DNA from: Andrena cerasifolii
Lineage: Eukaryota > Arthropoda > Insecta > Hymenoptera > Andrenidae
Length of the DNA: 64,000 nucleotides
NCBI RefSeq assembly: GCF_050908995.1
Contig: NC_135123.1
Coordinates: forward strand, 2,790,001 to 2,854,000
Direction: 5' to 3'
Below the pieces are notes generated by a model. The model was not told where the DNA came from and searched no databases. It worked only from the letters and a program-made list of their open reading frames with translations. Numbering within the stretch: the stretch's first letter is position 1; every line of letters starts with the position of its first letter. A program made the position numbers and the translations under genes. Shown in pieces: positions 20,757-32,835 of the stretch.

Positions 20757-21385
20757 TACTATGGGCGAGGTAAGTACCGCGGAGGGCGCCATCTCGCGGT
20801 CACTTTTTTGAAAATCATTTGATTAATCGAATGAATGACATGGTTGAATATAGTAGGGAAATCAATGAGGGTGAAATTAGCGGAAGTTTTAAATGTTTGA
20901 AATTAGTTGAAGGATAAACTCCGTACGAAATTCGAAATTCTGCAGAACGCATTGCGTTATTTGTAAAGAAGACTAATCGTGCACGTCGTATATGTTGCGT
21001 GGTTGGTTGTGCAAATACGGAGCATAAAAATCCAGAGTCCCAATTTTATAGATTTCACCCCGGGTGTTTCTCTTATTTTCATCGATTTCCTCTCGAACTA
21101 CACTTACACGAAAACTTCGTAATAATTTTAGGCCTTTGACAAACTTTTTTGTGGAAATACACTGGTATCGACTGCTTTAAATCCAGCTTTCATTATTAGG
21201 ACCATTATTTAAAACCCGTAACCACATACGACTCGATAAACAGCAAATTACAAAACGCATATTTCACGTTTGAATCTTAAGCAGTTGCCGCCCGTATACT
21301 CCCAGTATTTAAAAAAAAATCCGAGAGATGGCGCGAGCGCTCCGCGCCGAAGATATTTACCTAGCCCATAACGCCTTTCCTGCCA
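20757..21385 (+). mobile_element. P-like element relic with THAP domain
   Basis: The left end ATGGGCGAGGTAAGTACCGC, followed by GGAGGGCGCCATCTCGC, is mirrored at about 21335-21385 as GAGATGGCGCGAGCG, then GATATTTACCTAGCCCAT. Between them lies a THAP zinc-finger reading frame (20915-21127). THAP domains are the DNA-binding part of P-element transposases and of related host proteins. No catalytic domain remains. Confidence 0.45.
20915..21127 (+). pseudogene. THAP zinc-finger fragment
   Basis: The continuous plus frame reads YEIRNSAERIALFVKKTNRA, then RRICCVVGCANTEH, then KNPESQFYRFHP. C-x-x-x-C followed by about 12 residues and then FYRFP/H is the start of a C2CH THAP finger. The expected later Cys-x-x-His and AVPTIF signature are missing, so only the N-terminal half of the finger is left. 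Confidence 0.6.
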
Positions 21386-21849
21386 TTGAAATTCAAAGGA
21401 ATTGAAGCATTTTTACATGCGAAAGAAGCGGAGCTTTTTCGTATGTACAGTGTACGCGATATTATCGGCAATTTGTACATAGCCAGTGGAGGAAATCCTC
21501 AGAGTGAAGCTGGTGCGTGTCGTAAGTCGTAAGGATCAATAATTGCAACGAAGGTGGCTTGTCATATTTGTTAAAATTAATTAAAATATGTTTGTTAAAT
21601 AGTTTTGAAGTAATATTAATAAAGATTTTATAACTATTAAATTTTATATGATTTCAAATGTTCTCCAAAAATTTATTTGCAAATGCAGTTAAATAAACAA
21701 GTTTCATTAATTATTCCGTATCAAGAAGAGCACAAATATAAGTCCTAACTGAATGAAATGAAAGAATAAGCGATAAATATATGATTTCAGTCAGAAAATA
21801 TTTTGTGCCGCGTTTTGACACAAAATGCCCTACTGTGCGGTACCGCGTG
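21386..21849. other. Intergenic, no gene seen
   Basis: AT-rich sequence without a supported frame or terminal repeats. Confidence 0.35.
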
Positions 21850-22957
21850 GTTCACCTAACATCTCAATTTACTCGGTAATTATTAGCTGCATTAAAAAAT
21901 AATTTAAACAAAAGTTGCTTGATATCAAGAGGGATATATAATGCAATAATAGTATGTTTTTTACTACGTTACATGTTTATCAAGATATAACTTCGGTTTT
22001 TTAAATGGAATGCCCAGTATTTTTTCCTGATTTCGATAAAGGATCCAACACTGCATAAAAAAGTATTATATAATGTAGGGTTTGAAGTAAACAGTTTTTG
22101 AAATACGTATTAGTAAAATACGTTTCATTTTAAATAGTTTGCGAACTGTTGCCCGTTGCACTTAATGCAACTACGTGATTGATTGAATAAGACACTTTTT
22201 TTAAGTGTATCCGTTGTTATTGCATCACGTGCAGTAATGATACGCTCTCGCATGCTGCCACGGTTGTTGGCGGCTCCCGATAGACTCCATTCTTCAGCGT
22301 CCCCTAAAGAAAATAGTCAAGCTGGGCATGAATCAGCTATTCAATGATAAAGATAACTGCATTTTGAATTTACGAATTAATATAATACTGGTCATTGGTC
22401 AATAGGAAACCCTCCTTGATTGTGTGAATTTGATTATCAACGTCGGTGGAGTTAGCCCAGCGAGACAGTTTGAATACTATGTATTTAAAATTAAATAAAA
22501 CGCATTTTACTGATATCTCAGGAACTGTTCACTTTAGTATATGATATACCCTTTATGCAATATTTTATAAGTTATCGAAATTCAGGAAGAAATATTAGCC
22601 ATCTTATTTAAAAAAAATTGAAGGTGACCCCCATATCTTGATAAAAATGTAACATTGTAAAAAACATATTATTGCATTATACATATATCCCCCTTGATAT
22701 CATGCACCTTTAACTTTTGTTTAAAATATATTTTAACACAGCCAATAATTGAGCCGTTTATTTTCAAAGTGACCTAAGTCCATTTGTATTTAAACTTTTT
22801 TTGTATATAAATTTTTAATACTAAATTCAAGTTGCACACGTTACTACAGTCAACAAGAAACAATTGATAAATGGACTTATGCCACTTTCAAAATAAAATA
22901 AACGGTTCAATTTGTAAGTAAAGTGAGGTCGTCACGTTAGGTGAACCATCCTGCATA
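21850..22957. mobile_element. 1.1-kb degenerate fold-back element
   Basis: The ends share TGGTTCACCTAAC in inverted orientation (about 21850-21866 and 22939-22957). Internal blocks also mirror each other: TGATATCAAGAGGGATATAT near 21920 against ATATATCCCCCTTGATATCA near 22680, and TTATCAAGATAT against its complement near 22640. No transposase frame is present. Confidence 0.6.
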
Positions 22958-23376
22958 TTCGTAGCAATTCAAAATGAAGTAAAACGAAAAATGCAGTAGG
23001 GTGTCAATCAAAGACATGAATATGTATTATGTACATGTATGACCACTTGCAATGCCTTCGAAGATTAAAAGCTGGACTATCTGGTAACAGTCTGAATATT
23101 ACGACAGCGTGTAGTTTTTCTTTATAATGAAAGAGGGTGTTAATTCTAAATATACTTTCTTTTTCGAATATAAGAATGCTCATAACTTCAAAACTAAGCA
23201 TTATCGGACATATGCGTATACCATTTTTTTTATTCTTTTGATGAGTAGAACAGATACTGAAAAAATGTTCCATATTTTTATAAACACCCTGTATAAAATT
23301 AAGATAAATTATTTTGATTACCAAATGAATAATATATCATGAAAAACGATTTATAGTATATTATATAAAATAAAAG

Positions 23377-23385
23377 AAAAAAAAA
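23377..23385 (-). terminator. Pol III terminator of tRNA-Arg
   Basis: Nine consecutive T on the minus strand begin about 8 bases after the tRNA 3' end. Runs of four or more T terminate RNA polymerase III. Confidence 0.85.
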
Positions 23386-23392
23386 GTTGTTC

Positions 23393-23465
23393 CATCCCTT
23401 GTGGGGATCGAACCCACGACCTTTGGATTAGAAGTCCAACGCGCTATCCTCTGCGCCAAAGGGAC
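23393..23465 (-). tRNA. tRNA-Arg (anticodon TCT)
   Basis: This 73-base gene is on the minus strand. The acceptor stem GTCCCTT pairs with AAGGGAT (one G-U pair), with discriminator G. The D arm contains the A box TGGCGCAGAGGATAGCGC. The anticodon stem TTGGA/TCCAA closes loop CTTCTAA with anticodon TCT (plus-strand 23430-23432). The T arm has the B box GGTTCGATCCC. There is no intron, and CCA is not encoded, as in eukaryotes. A T-run terminator follows. It should be functional and decode AGA. No other tRNA is visible nearby. Confidence 0.97.
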
Positions 23466-23940
23466 ATGTATGTACCATCACAAATAATAGCTTATCCATC
23501 AAACAGAATTTATCATAAAGAAAAATCTTTATGTTTGTGCATATTGTATATTTAAGATTTATAAATCTTATTATAAAATATAATAATACACAAACCTTAT
23601 TAAAAATAGAAATATGAGGGGACGTCTCGAAAGCGCATACAATAAATTATGAACACAATATTTAATTATTGATCAATACTATATTACCAAGTAGAAATAC
23701 GTAAATATTCACTAAACATCAATCAATACAAGATAAGAAAGACCTAGACTGCTAAACAACTTTGCTAGAGGGTTTGCAATAACGTTCGAATTTTAAATGC
23801 AAAGTTTCAGGGCCCTTGGAGCACATTTTCCTGTTATGCTATCGGTTCCATCTTTTGGAAATATTATATTTTTATGGATTTGAACCATGTTAGGCAGTGA
23901 GACCTAAGAAAGCTAACAAAACATGTGTTATCCTGTAAAC

Positions 23941-24200
23941 AAAGAGGAGATATAATACGAGGCATCACTCCGGGCGGAACCTTTGAAGTCCTTACTTGAC
24001 CTTAGCATTTAAATTGGTTGTCTATTCGAGCGGTATAGTCAAATCGACTAAATGTACCTTACCGCAATTGGCTGATTATTGCCGAAGTTTACCGTGGTTT
24101 ACCGATCATTGCCGAATGAGCATTTAAATTGGTTGTCTAGTGATTTCCCTAGTTTATGCCTGTCCTTGTCGAGTGACGCCTCTTATTATATCTCCTCTTT
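23941..24200. mobile_element. 260-bp MITE
   Basis: The ends are AAAGAGGAGATATAATACGA and the complement of AAAGAGGAGATATAATAAGA, about 30 bp with three mismatches. Internally CATTTAAATTGGTTGTCTA occurs twice in direct orientation (about 24006 and 24120). Confidence 0.75.
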
Positions 24201-24314
24201 GCTCTAAAGCTGAAGACCACCCATAGCCATATACAGACGGAGCAGAAGCTGGGACTATAGGTGGGGGGAACGGTAGGCTTGGAGGGGAAAAAGCTGAAGT
24301 CAGATGCAGGCACC

Positions 24315-24493
24315 TGTGATGCCAGATCGGGGACGGGTTCCCTCGAGATTTCCCCCACCTCGCGCACACTACGCCGGAGCAGCGTGTCCGTGAGCTCGAC
24401 GCTTCGGAGCTGACTCACGGACACGCAGCTCCGGCGTAGTGTGCGCGAGGTGGGGGAAATCTCGAGGGAACCCGTCCCCGATCTGGCATCACA
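24315..24493. repeat. 179-bp GC-rich near-perfect palindrome
   Basis: The arms of about 79 bp (24315-24393 and 24415-24493) differ at about one position, starting TGTGATGCCAGATCGGGGAC. The loop is about 20 bp. ORFs on both strands here are mirror images, not genes. Confidence 0.95.
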
Positions 24494-24654
24494 GACAGGC
24501 ACGTCGGCCTGACGTCGGGTTAGCTTCGGAAGCATTCGGCATGCATATCCATTGCGTTACCCGATTTGCCTGTATCGCTCCCCTTACCGCGAATCTTACA
24601 CCCCTCTCAGCTTACGCTCTGTCTATGTATGGCTATGAGACCACCCTACATACA

Positions 24655-24793
24655 TGTACACTAGGCGTCAAAACGGCTTCCCTTCAGAAATTTGGCAACG
24701 TTGCGTGTCACTAGACATAACTCAGCGGTTCTAGTGACATGCAACGTTGCCAAATTTCCGAAGGGAAGCCGATTCTGGCGCCTAGTGTATGTA
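24655..24793. mobile_element. 139-bp palindromic MITE (CACTAGGCGYCA ends)
   Basis: The arms contain CGGCTTCCCTTC and AAATTTGGCAACGTTGC, with complements on the right ending GGCGCCTAGTG. The loop holds CTAGACATAACTCAGCGG. Flanks are TACATGTA / TATGTAAC, which is not a clean target duplication. Confidence 0.75.
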
Positions 24794-25440
24794 ACATACA
24801 TCTGGAATCTAGATTATTCTTTATTTAGATGCTGTCTTCCGGAGCGGTCCACTTCGTGGGTCATCTTCTGCTTTCTGCTTATGTCATTTACTGTAGATTT
24901 TCCAATAAATAATAAGCAATTTCACGAGAAAACTTTCTACCAATTTTGTATGATATTGTATGTAAATATTCACAGATTTTTTACAGACCTAGAATCTAAA
25001 CTGGTCATAAACTTTTGAACATATAATACTAAGTGCTTACAATTTTAATAGTCCAGTAATACTGGCGGGGGTATTCTGGTGTAGGGCGTGAGTTTCATTA
25101 CCATTTTTCAGAATTTGTTATGGGCAATCAAGGTAACTGTAGTACACAAAGATTTTTCTAAAATCTTAATCGTTCTTTCAACTGTATTTACAAATTTGTT
25201 TGTCGCGAAAAAATTAGTGTGAAATGTCTATACGAAGACATGAAGATTTTGCGTTTTTGAGATGTCCAATTGGCTGCCATGATTCTGTCCGTCGTAGGTA
25301 TATGAAATAAATGATTAATAATAACTTTTATTCAGTACGAATATGGCTATAGTCTGATCTGGGATTATTCATTAAAATTAATTTTTCACAAAATGGCGCC
25401 ATGTTAAACAGAAAAGTTCGTTTCCTTCCCTTCAATTGTG
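24794..25440. other. Intergenic, no gene seen
   Basis: A 108-codon frame at 24692-25018 begins inside the palindrome and has no motif. The rest is AT-rich without visible repeats. Confidence 0.35.
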
Positions 25441-27260
25441 ATAGAGGAAGTGCAGTATATTTGGAATACCAGTTTGTTTAAGACGAATAAAAAATTACAG
25501 CAGAGGATGGGAACAAATAAAACTGTATAATATCATAGGAAAACTAATAAACTTTTATAATTTAAACTCTCAGGAATAATAAAAAAAAAAGTAACTGAAA
25601 CTTTGATCTAAATGAAAAATGACAGAAAATATCGATTTCGTTAAGGTGCAGGTAATTTGGAATACCGCTATTCCAATTTACCTTCACTTTATAAACTTAA
25701 AAAAACACGTAGGGGAAAGTGGGGCATAACCGGGTGCCTAATGTATTTTTCCTGCCAGCATAAAGTCAGACGGCAAAATAAACTTTGGACACCGCTGGAA
25801 ATCTTAATTGGACCTTACAAAATCAGAAAATGAGAGTTCTTAATTGAAAAAAAATTATTTGGCTCACAGGAAAAACAAGTTTTCTCGGAAGTATGCAAGT
25901 ACCCGGTTTTACCCTATAGGTGTGGGTAATATCGGGTACCTATTAAAAAATGCATAAAATATGATATAATTATAAAACTGTTAGAGAAGGAAAAAGGCAC
26001 AGCAATGGGCGCTGCCATCTAGTGGCACTGCTGTGTGACTGCGTAAATTCTTGTGCAGTGCATGGTTTTTCAGCTAGTGCAAGGCTGCTATGTATGGTAT
26101 AGTTTATGTTCTTTACAAGACTGAAAGCAACGTGTGTGCTACCTTGACTTTTCATTATTTCAACTGTCTGTATTATTTCTGCTATTTGTATTACCTTCTT
26201 GAAATATACATTTAACCTCAACAAACACCATTATTACTATTATTTTAGAAACCATAAAGAAAGATATTTTTACAAATATTAATTTGTACATAAATTTATT
26301 TTAATTCATCTAGTGCACAAAAATCACAAATAAAGGTCTCGTCGCCCTCCTCAATATTTGTGCAAATCTCGTGAGCCCATCCGCGATCTATACATATAAT
26401 CAAGATTATTATTGGATTTTTTAAAGATTAGAAATCAGCTTCTATAAGACATTAACGCCACACATAGAAAGTATGGGTACCCGATTTTGCCCCATACTCA
26501 AATACCCGGTTTTGCCCCAAATGAGGTGATTTACTTAATATTAAATATTTACACTTCAACATGCGATAAAGAGCCGGGTAAAACGCAAAAATACTGGGTA
26601 AAGACTACAGAATACAATGCAGTACTTACCGTAATAGATTCTTTAAATCCAAGTGGTATATAAAAAAGGCAATTCACCAACGCAACACAGGAACTTTTCA
26701 ACTCGAAACTTTTAAACTTCTCTGGATGAAAAACTATGACGGTCTTTGCGCTGCGATCGATCTCATACCATCGTGAGGTCCACCCGAACCATACGTTGGG
26801 TTCATATCGCAGCTCTTGTCTTAGAAAAACAATGATACCCAGTCTGACCCGCGCACCCGGTTTTGCCCCACTTTCCCCCAGATAATAAAATTATTTTCTT
26901 TTATGATCTAATCAGGCTGAAAAATCACAATATAGGAACAACCTTAGGTAAATAAAATACTAAAAAAGTAATATTTAAGTTAAACGATTCTATTTAAAAT
27001 TCAGTAACAACTAAAAAATTTAGTGTATTTTAAATAAAATCGTTTAACTTACATTTTTTTAAATATTTTTTTCTTATTACTTACTTTTTAGTGTGTAAGT
27101 TTTATATGTGGTTATAGGCTGATTTCAAGTCGTTTGGATTTGTGGTTATGGGTTATATTTATTGATGACTAGGTAATTTTTTAAACCACTTGGGATTAAT
27201 TTTCATAATTTTGTATTATCATCTAAACTACGTACACCTGCAAAGTTTCAAGCCTATTGG
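25441..27260 (+). mobile_element. Repeat Z copy 1, truncated, carrying an insertion
   Basis: 25441-25710 plus 26881-27260 is closely similar to 56809-57820 (shared GTGCAGTATATTTGGAATAC, later ATTCAGTAACAACTAAAAAA). Between them lies the 1.17-kb element 25711-26880. The part at 26947-27085 is itself a hairpin around an AAATCGTTTAACTTA word. The right terminal repeat seen in the 56.8-58.7 kb copy is absent here. Confidence 0.7.
25711..26880. mobile_element. 1.17-kb element with AGGGGAAAGTGGGGC ends
   Basis: The left end AGGGGAAAGTGGGGCATAAC and the right end (complement) TGGGGGAAAGTGGGGCAAAA form about 28-bp inverted repeats. Several internal CCGGTTTTGCCCC / GGGTACCCG words echo the ends. The paralogous locus at 57480 lacks it, which marks the empty site. 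An 84-codon minus frame at 25970-26224 has no motif. Confidence 0.8.
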
Positions 27261-27803
27261 AAAAAAGATTTTTTGAGAAAAGTGTTATAGTTTTGAGTAA
27301 AAGATTTCCAAAGACCACCCTTTTTTTCGGCCTCCTGACTGAGCATGACCCTTTAATACAATGTAGGTTTTGTTTGAAACCTTTAAAACAAGTAGCTTAT
27401 AAGTTATTTTAGGTTGTTCAGCTAACGTAAGTGAATCATCCTTGGCTACGATTAGTTTAACCTGTTAATTGGGTCCATTTCCTCACTAGGAACGCCTTCC
27501 GTGTGACTAATTAGGGGCGCAATCTATCCGAACAACGAATATTATAAGAACTCCTTATTAACAAGCAATATCCCCCCTGAAGCCTTTATATATCTTGATA
27601 AAACAGGTAGAATAACAGACAGGAATAATATCCCCACAATCTACCATATTAAGAGAAGGTTTGCGGACAAGAGAATCATGTACGGGCCAAACATAGATTG
27701 TTTAAATACAGACCTGGAAAAGGCCTATAATCATGGAGTTACTTAGATTGGATACCTTAAATAAATACCACTTAAACACGAATAAATACTGGTGGCGGGA
27801 AGA
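27261..27803. other. Intergenic, no gene seen
   Basis: No coding frame or end repeats. TTCAGCTAACGTAAGTGAAT near 27420 is a degenerate relative of the 21850-22957 element end. Confidence 0.35.
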
Positions 27804-28296
27804 GATTATCCCATAAAAATTTCAATAAAGTAAAAAAATTACTCCAAGTACATGAAATCGAATAAACCACAAAAAAATAGAAGATGATAATAATTACAAA
27901 ATAAAATATATGTGAAATCAAAATGAGCTGCAAGTACATAAAGGTGCTTTCAGTCAAATACTTGGCCTGGCGAGGCAAGGTATTCTCAGATCGTCAATAC
28001 CCATACCTTCCCTCTCGCGGGCTTTCAGATAATTTGTTAATTTACAACTCTGACAATATGAGTACACTTTCATTATTTTGCGTTTTTAAATAATTCTTAT
28101 TCATCGACACGTTGACTTTGCCTCGCCAGGCCAAGTATTTGACTGAAAGCACCTTTACATAAACTACTTGCAGCTCATTTTGATTTCACATATTTTTTTT
28201 ATTTTGTACTTATTATTATCTTGTATTTTTGTGGTTTGTTCGATTTCATGTACTTGGCGTAATTTTTTTACTTTATTGAAGTTTTATGGGGATATC
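27804..28296. mobile_element. 493-bp fold-back element
   Basis: The left arm contains CAATAAAGTAAAAAAATTAC and GCTTTCAGTCAAATACTTGG. The right arm carries their complements in reverse order, down to GAAGTTTTATGGGG. The loop is near 28040. The arm word AAGTACATGAAATCG is shared with the hairpin at 16.98 kb. Confidence 0.8.
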
Positions 28297-28550
28297 ACTT
28301 CTTTTCACAAAGACAATTTGCATAGGGAATGACTTCAGATAATTTTTAATTATAAATTACAAATTATCACGGGACAGAATTAAGGATAAATTCTACGTAA
28401 GTTTAACAACTACGAAAAGAAACCATGTGCACCGCATTGCCGATCTGTATGTATTATATGTGTAGTTAGTACTTTGTGTACAGTACATGGTGCGCGAAGC
28501 AGCTTATGGCGCTGAACGTATTTAACATTGAACTGTATTAACAACCACAA

Positions 28551-28742
28551 TTAACACCTTTCGAAGAAAAATATGTATGCATTTTTAGCATTCCGTGGCC
28601 AAGCTTGTTTTTCTACTCGTAAATCATCAACGGATACCCACGTTGTGGCCTTACCCCTTACCATATTCGTGTAATGACCATCGGCAATAATTTTACCGTG
28701 GTGGAAAATCGCTGCCTTCAGTTTATAACAGTGATCCCCCAT
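28551..28742 (-). pseudogene. Ubiquitin carboxyl-terminal hydrolase (USP) fragment
   Basis: The 63-codon minus frame reads YKLKAAIFHHGKIIADGHYT, then NMVRGKATTWVSVDDLRVEK, then NAYIFFFER. This matches the C-terminal catalytic box of C19 deubiquitinases: the general-base His in the GHYT motif, the W--DD stretch carrying the third catalytic residue, and a closing AY-LFYER-like strand. The Cys box and all N-terminal parts are absent. It starts at ATG 28742 without a clear acceptor and lies between two fold-back elements. It could be a last exon of a nearby gene, a retrocopy piece, or a transposon-carried domain. Confidence 0.6.
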
Positions 28743-28820
28743 GTGTATTTTAGTAGTAGGTATAACTATTACAAATAAAATATAACAAATATATATATAT
28801 ATTTGTTATATTTTATAAAA

Positions 28821-29002
28821 GTAAATAATAAAAAAAATCAAAAACATTTTTTTAATGTTACACGATTTTATTTAAATTGCAATAAAAACTAAAAAAAATC
28901 TCCATGCACGTGTTGATATTCATTATTCATGTAAAAATCCAAGTGTATTTGATTATTATCAGTAAATTTGATGTTATCTGGTAAAATATTTTTTCTTATG
29001 TG

Positions 29003-29068
<66 letters not shown>

Positions 29069-29213
29069 CTGGTAAAATAATAAAATACACTTGGATTTTT
29101 ACATGAATAATGAATATCAACACGTGCCTGGAGAATTTTTTTAGTTTTTATTGCATTTTAAATAAAATCGTGTTACATAAAAAAAATGTTTTTGATTTTT
29201 TTTATTATTTACT
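28821..29213. repeat. Long palindrome with (TA)n centre
   Basis: The arms share AAATCCAAGTGTATTTGATT-type sequence, CATGAATAATGAATATCAAC and TTTTTATTGCAnTTTAAAT in mirror order. The centre 29008-29067 is a (TA)n run. The outer TTATTATTTACTTTTTAGTG words recur in the hairpins at 26947-27085 and 57515-57655, so this is a repeat family. Confidence 0.8.
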
Positions 29214-29466
29214 TTTTAGTGTCTAAGTTTTGATTTGTGGTTATATGCTGATTGCATATCTATTGAATTGATATGATTTGTGGTTACAGGCTGATTTCAA
29301 GTCGTTTGAATTTGTGGTTATGAGTTATATTTATGATATGCAAACATGACGTAATTCAAATTTGGCCAACTTACCTTGTGTTTGAGACTGCATTTTGGTT
29401 GCAATTCAATGGTACAACGATACATGTTTGTAAAAACACGTGGCATCTCAAATTTGGACAACTTAC

Positions 29467-30981
29467 CTTATTTGACACTCGTCAGGGTATAACCTGTAAG
29501 CTGTCAAAATTTGGAGTATATTGCATAGTGAAGATAGCGATTGACGAACGAAACATGTGTTAGTTTCTTTTTAGTTTCGTATTATGTCGACGAAAATTTT
29601 GACTGGAGAAGAAGAATCGGAAGAAAAATTTCTATTTTACCGTTTCCGACTGATCCATGAGACAATATTACGATATCTCTGTTATGCGGGGACCGATTTT
29701 ATTGAATTTGGTCTTATTCGAAAGCTTATATGCGGTTTACATCACAAAAATGCCTTTAAATTTAGAAAATATTGCAGGCGTGATGAGATATTAAGGAAAT
29801 AAGTTTCAGGTTAGGTTGGAATGGCCGGGCGACGAGTAAGTGATAATGGTAGCGACAGTCGACATATACAGGGTGCCGAAACCAGGGCTTGAAACCGTTA
29901 TTATAAAGATTTCGGTTCTTGAAAGAGTTATGCAGAACCTTTATTCGGAATAACCGTTATAAAGAACCTAAATATCAGACTATATAAGTATAAGTTACGA
30001 TTCCTATATAGCTCTATAACTTTTATTTTTTAGGTTCTATAACTTTTATTTGTTAGGTTCTATATAAGTTACAAAGCGGTTATAGAACCGATGCTTGTAA
30101 CGATTGTACAGAATTTTACAGTAAATGAAATCACAACATATTACAACTATAGATTACTCTGTGTAACCAAATTGTTTAAAAATTATTATAAATAAGTATA
30201 CAAGTGATCCTTGCATATCGCCGAGTGTATACATATACATATGTACAAATGTGTACATAATATATATTTGCTTACTTATTTATAATAATTTTTAAACAAT
30301 TTGGTTACACAGAGTAATCTATAGCTGTAATATGTTGTGATTTCAATTATTTTAAAATTCTGTACAATCGTTCCAAGAATCGGTTCTATAACCGCTTTGT
30401 AACTTATATAGAACCTAAAAAATAAAAGTTATAGAACCTAAAAAATAAAAGTTATAGAACCTAAAAAATAAAAGTTATAGAACCTAAAAAATAAAAGTTA
30501 TAACGGTTATTCCGAATAACGGTTCTGCATAACTCTTTCAAGAACCGAAATCTTTATAATAACGGTTTCAAGCCCTGGTTTCGGCACCCTGTACACATAT
30601 GTCGACTGTCGGTACCGTTATCATTTACTCGTCGCCTGGCTAATCCAACCTAACCTAAAACTTATTTCATTAATATCTCATCACGCCTGCAATTTTGTTT
30701 TAAATTTAAAGGCATTTTTGTGATGTAAACCGCATATAAGCTTTCGAATAAGACCAAATTCAATAAAATCAGTCCCCGCATGACAGAGATATCGTGATAT
30801 TGTCTCATGGATCAGTCGGAAACGGTAAGAAAGAAATTTTTCTTCCGATTCTTCTTCTCCAGTCAAAATTTTCGTCGACATAATACGCAACTAAAAAGAA
30901 ATTAACACATGTATATTCACTATGCAATATACTCCAAATTTTGACAGCTTACAGGTTATACCCTGACGAGTGTCAAATAAG
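29467..30981. mobile_element. 1.5-kb palindrome with hAT-like core
   Basis: The arms start at TATTTGACACTCGTCAGGGT and pair with the complement ending near 30981. Each arm carries an ORF beginning MSTKILTGEEESEEKFL (29584-29802 plus; 30681-30884 minus), about 70 codons and unrecognised, kept at high identity. Towards the centre comes CAGGGTGCCGAAACCAGGGC and then GAACCGTTAT-type words, with five copies of TTATAGAACCTAAAAAATAAAA on the right side. The inner CAGGGCTTGAAACC resembles a hAT terminus but has no target duplication of its own. Confidence 0.75.
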
Positions 30982-31899
30982 CTGACAGTGTCAAATGACT
31001 CATTTAAAACATGTGAAAGTATTTAGAATTACATACAACACCCGTTTAATGAAAAAAATATATTCGTCGTACGAGTATGCCACAACTTTGCGTACGGGAA
31101 GGTAAGAAATATCAGTTTTTGATTTTTGCGACTGCGTTCCACCCTTTCGAAAAATCTGAAAAAATTAGACATTAATGACCATAAAAAGACGCCAAAACTG
31201 TAAAAATATAAATATTGTAATTTGAAATTTTTACTTTGAAATCGTGATTTTTAATATTTTTGAATTTTTTAAAATTCGGTTTTGCCACTGAAAATTCTGA
31301 AAAAAATCACAGACGCGTGTATCAATGGGCAGAGGGCCTCTGATTTTTTGTATAAGTTTCTATTCAATAGAACAAAAGTAATGGAGCTTAAACTGTAAAT
31401 TACGTTTCACCCTGTAACTACCCTAGTAGTAGGGGTATCGGGTTGAAACTTGGCAGAAATAGTTTTCTTAGAGGAACCTATCGATTGTCGCAAACAAAGT
31501 TCAATTTGGTTTGGGGGCACTTTTCACTATGCTTATCCAGCTACACCCTTTTAGCGACGAATCAACTCGTCCCTTAACGCAGAAAAATGTCTAGATGACG
31601 AGTTAACTCGTCTACACTAGGACTACATTTGTAAGTAGCTTTGTTTCAGGTTTACTGTTATATGGTAGTAATTATCTATTATGAGCTGTTATCTTGCATT
31701 CAAAGAATAACCGCAGAGTTTCGTTATTGGCAAATGGGAAAAAGCACGATGGACTTTAGTCACGCGATACGCACTTTTGTTCCACGAGGGGGGGCGTAAG
31801 ACCAAACGTCACGATGGAAGAAAAATAATCCATCAAAATGATTCGATTCAAATGGTTATACATTATACCATATTTTTTTAAATCCAAAAAATTGTTTCC
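30982..31899. other. Intergenic, no gene seen
   Basis: No supported frame. CGACGAATCAACTCGTC and GACGAGTTAACTCGTC (31557-31613) form a loose inverted pair. Confidence 0.35.
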
Positions 31900-32122
31900 A
31901 CCCTAAACTGGGGTGACTTTGCTCACGCCGGGGTGACATCGCCCACTTTTCGGAGAAATTTTATTTTATTTTATTGCGAAGTAATTAGAACATATGGTGT
32001 TTTGTAATCGATAGCAATAATTTCTCCAATGTCAAATGAAAAAAAAACAATGGCGAATTCAATCATATGGTGATTTATCAGTCAGAGTAAAAAAAGTGGG
32101 CAAAATCACCCCAGTTTACGGT
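31900..32122. mobile_element. 223-bp MITE with CCSTAAACTGGGGTGA ends
   Basis: The left end ACCCTAAACTGGGGTGACTT and the right end (complement) ACCGTAAACTGGGGTGATTT are inverted over about 26 bp. A second CCGGGGTGACATCGCCCAC word follows the left end, giving doubled subterminal repeats. The interior is non-coding. Confidence 0.7.
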
Positions 32123-32585
32123 ATCAAAAAGGTGTGGAAAGGACGCGTAATGTTGACTCTATAATAATAATTAACGAAATTTGACGTCTCAGAAAAACTT
32201 ACGAGACATAATGAAAGAAGAAAGGGAACAGTACCTTAATAGAAACAAATTCCAAAAATTCCTAACTTGAATATCTACCTACGCTTAGAGTAAAAAAATG
32301 ACCTTCACTTGTTCATTATTTTTCAAAAATATCTTCTAACTTGAAAGCTAACATTTCAAGAAGTGGAATGCAGTTTATATGATGATCAGTGATTTCGAAC
32401 CGGTGTTTTTTTTTTCTCAATATTATTAAGTTAGAATTATATCCTGAAACACCTATTTTTAATGTGTTTTCTTTACCTTATTAATTTTACCTTATCTTAT
32501 ATGGGAAGGGGGAGGGGCAGGTTACTTGAATATAAAAAAGGAGATCGCGACTAAAAAAAAGTTGGGACACACAGTTGTACTTATA

Positions 32586-32745
32586 TTTGAGGCAGTGAGA
32601 GCGAAAACGGACCAACCCACATTAAAAAATATTTTTCCTATTTTATATGATTAGTAAAGCCTATTGGAATAAGTTATTACTGCTAACTCAATTTCGAAAA
32701 AAAAAATGTGAGTTAGTCCGTTGTTACTCTCGCTGCCTCATTTAT
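32586..32745. repeat. Inverted repeat around GAGGCAGTGAGAGCG
   Basis: TGAGGCAGTGAGAGCGAAAA pairs imperfectly with the complement of the stretch near 32706-32742 (GTTACTCTCGCTGCCTCA). The loop is AT-rich. Confidence 0.6.
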
Positions 32746-32835
32746 AAACAGTTTTGCAACGAACAACCAATTCACCATTAGGCAGGTACTGTTGGATTTT
32801 ATTTCGCTTAATATAGGTAAAGATAGAAGAAAATG

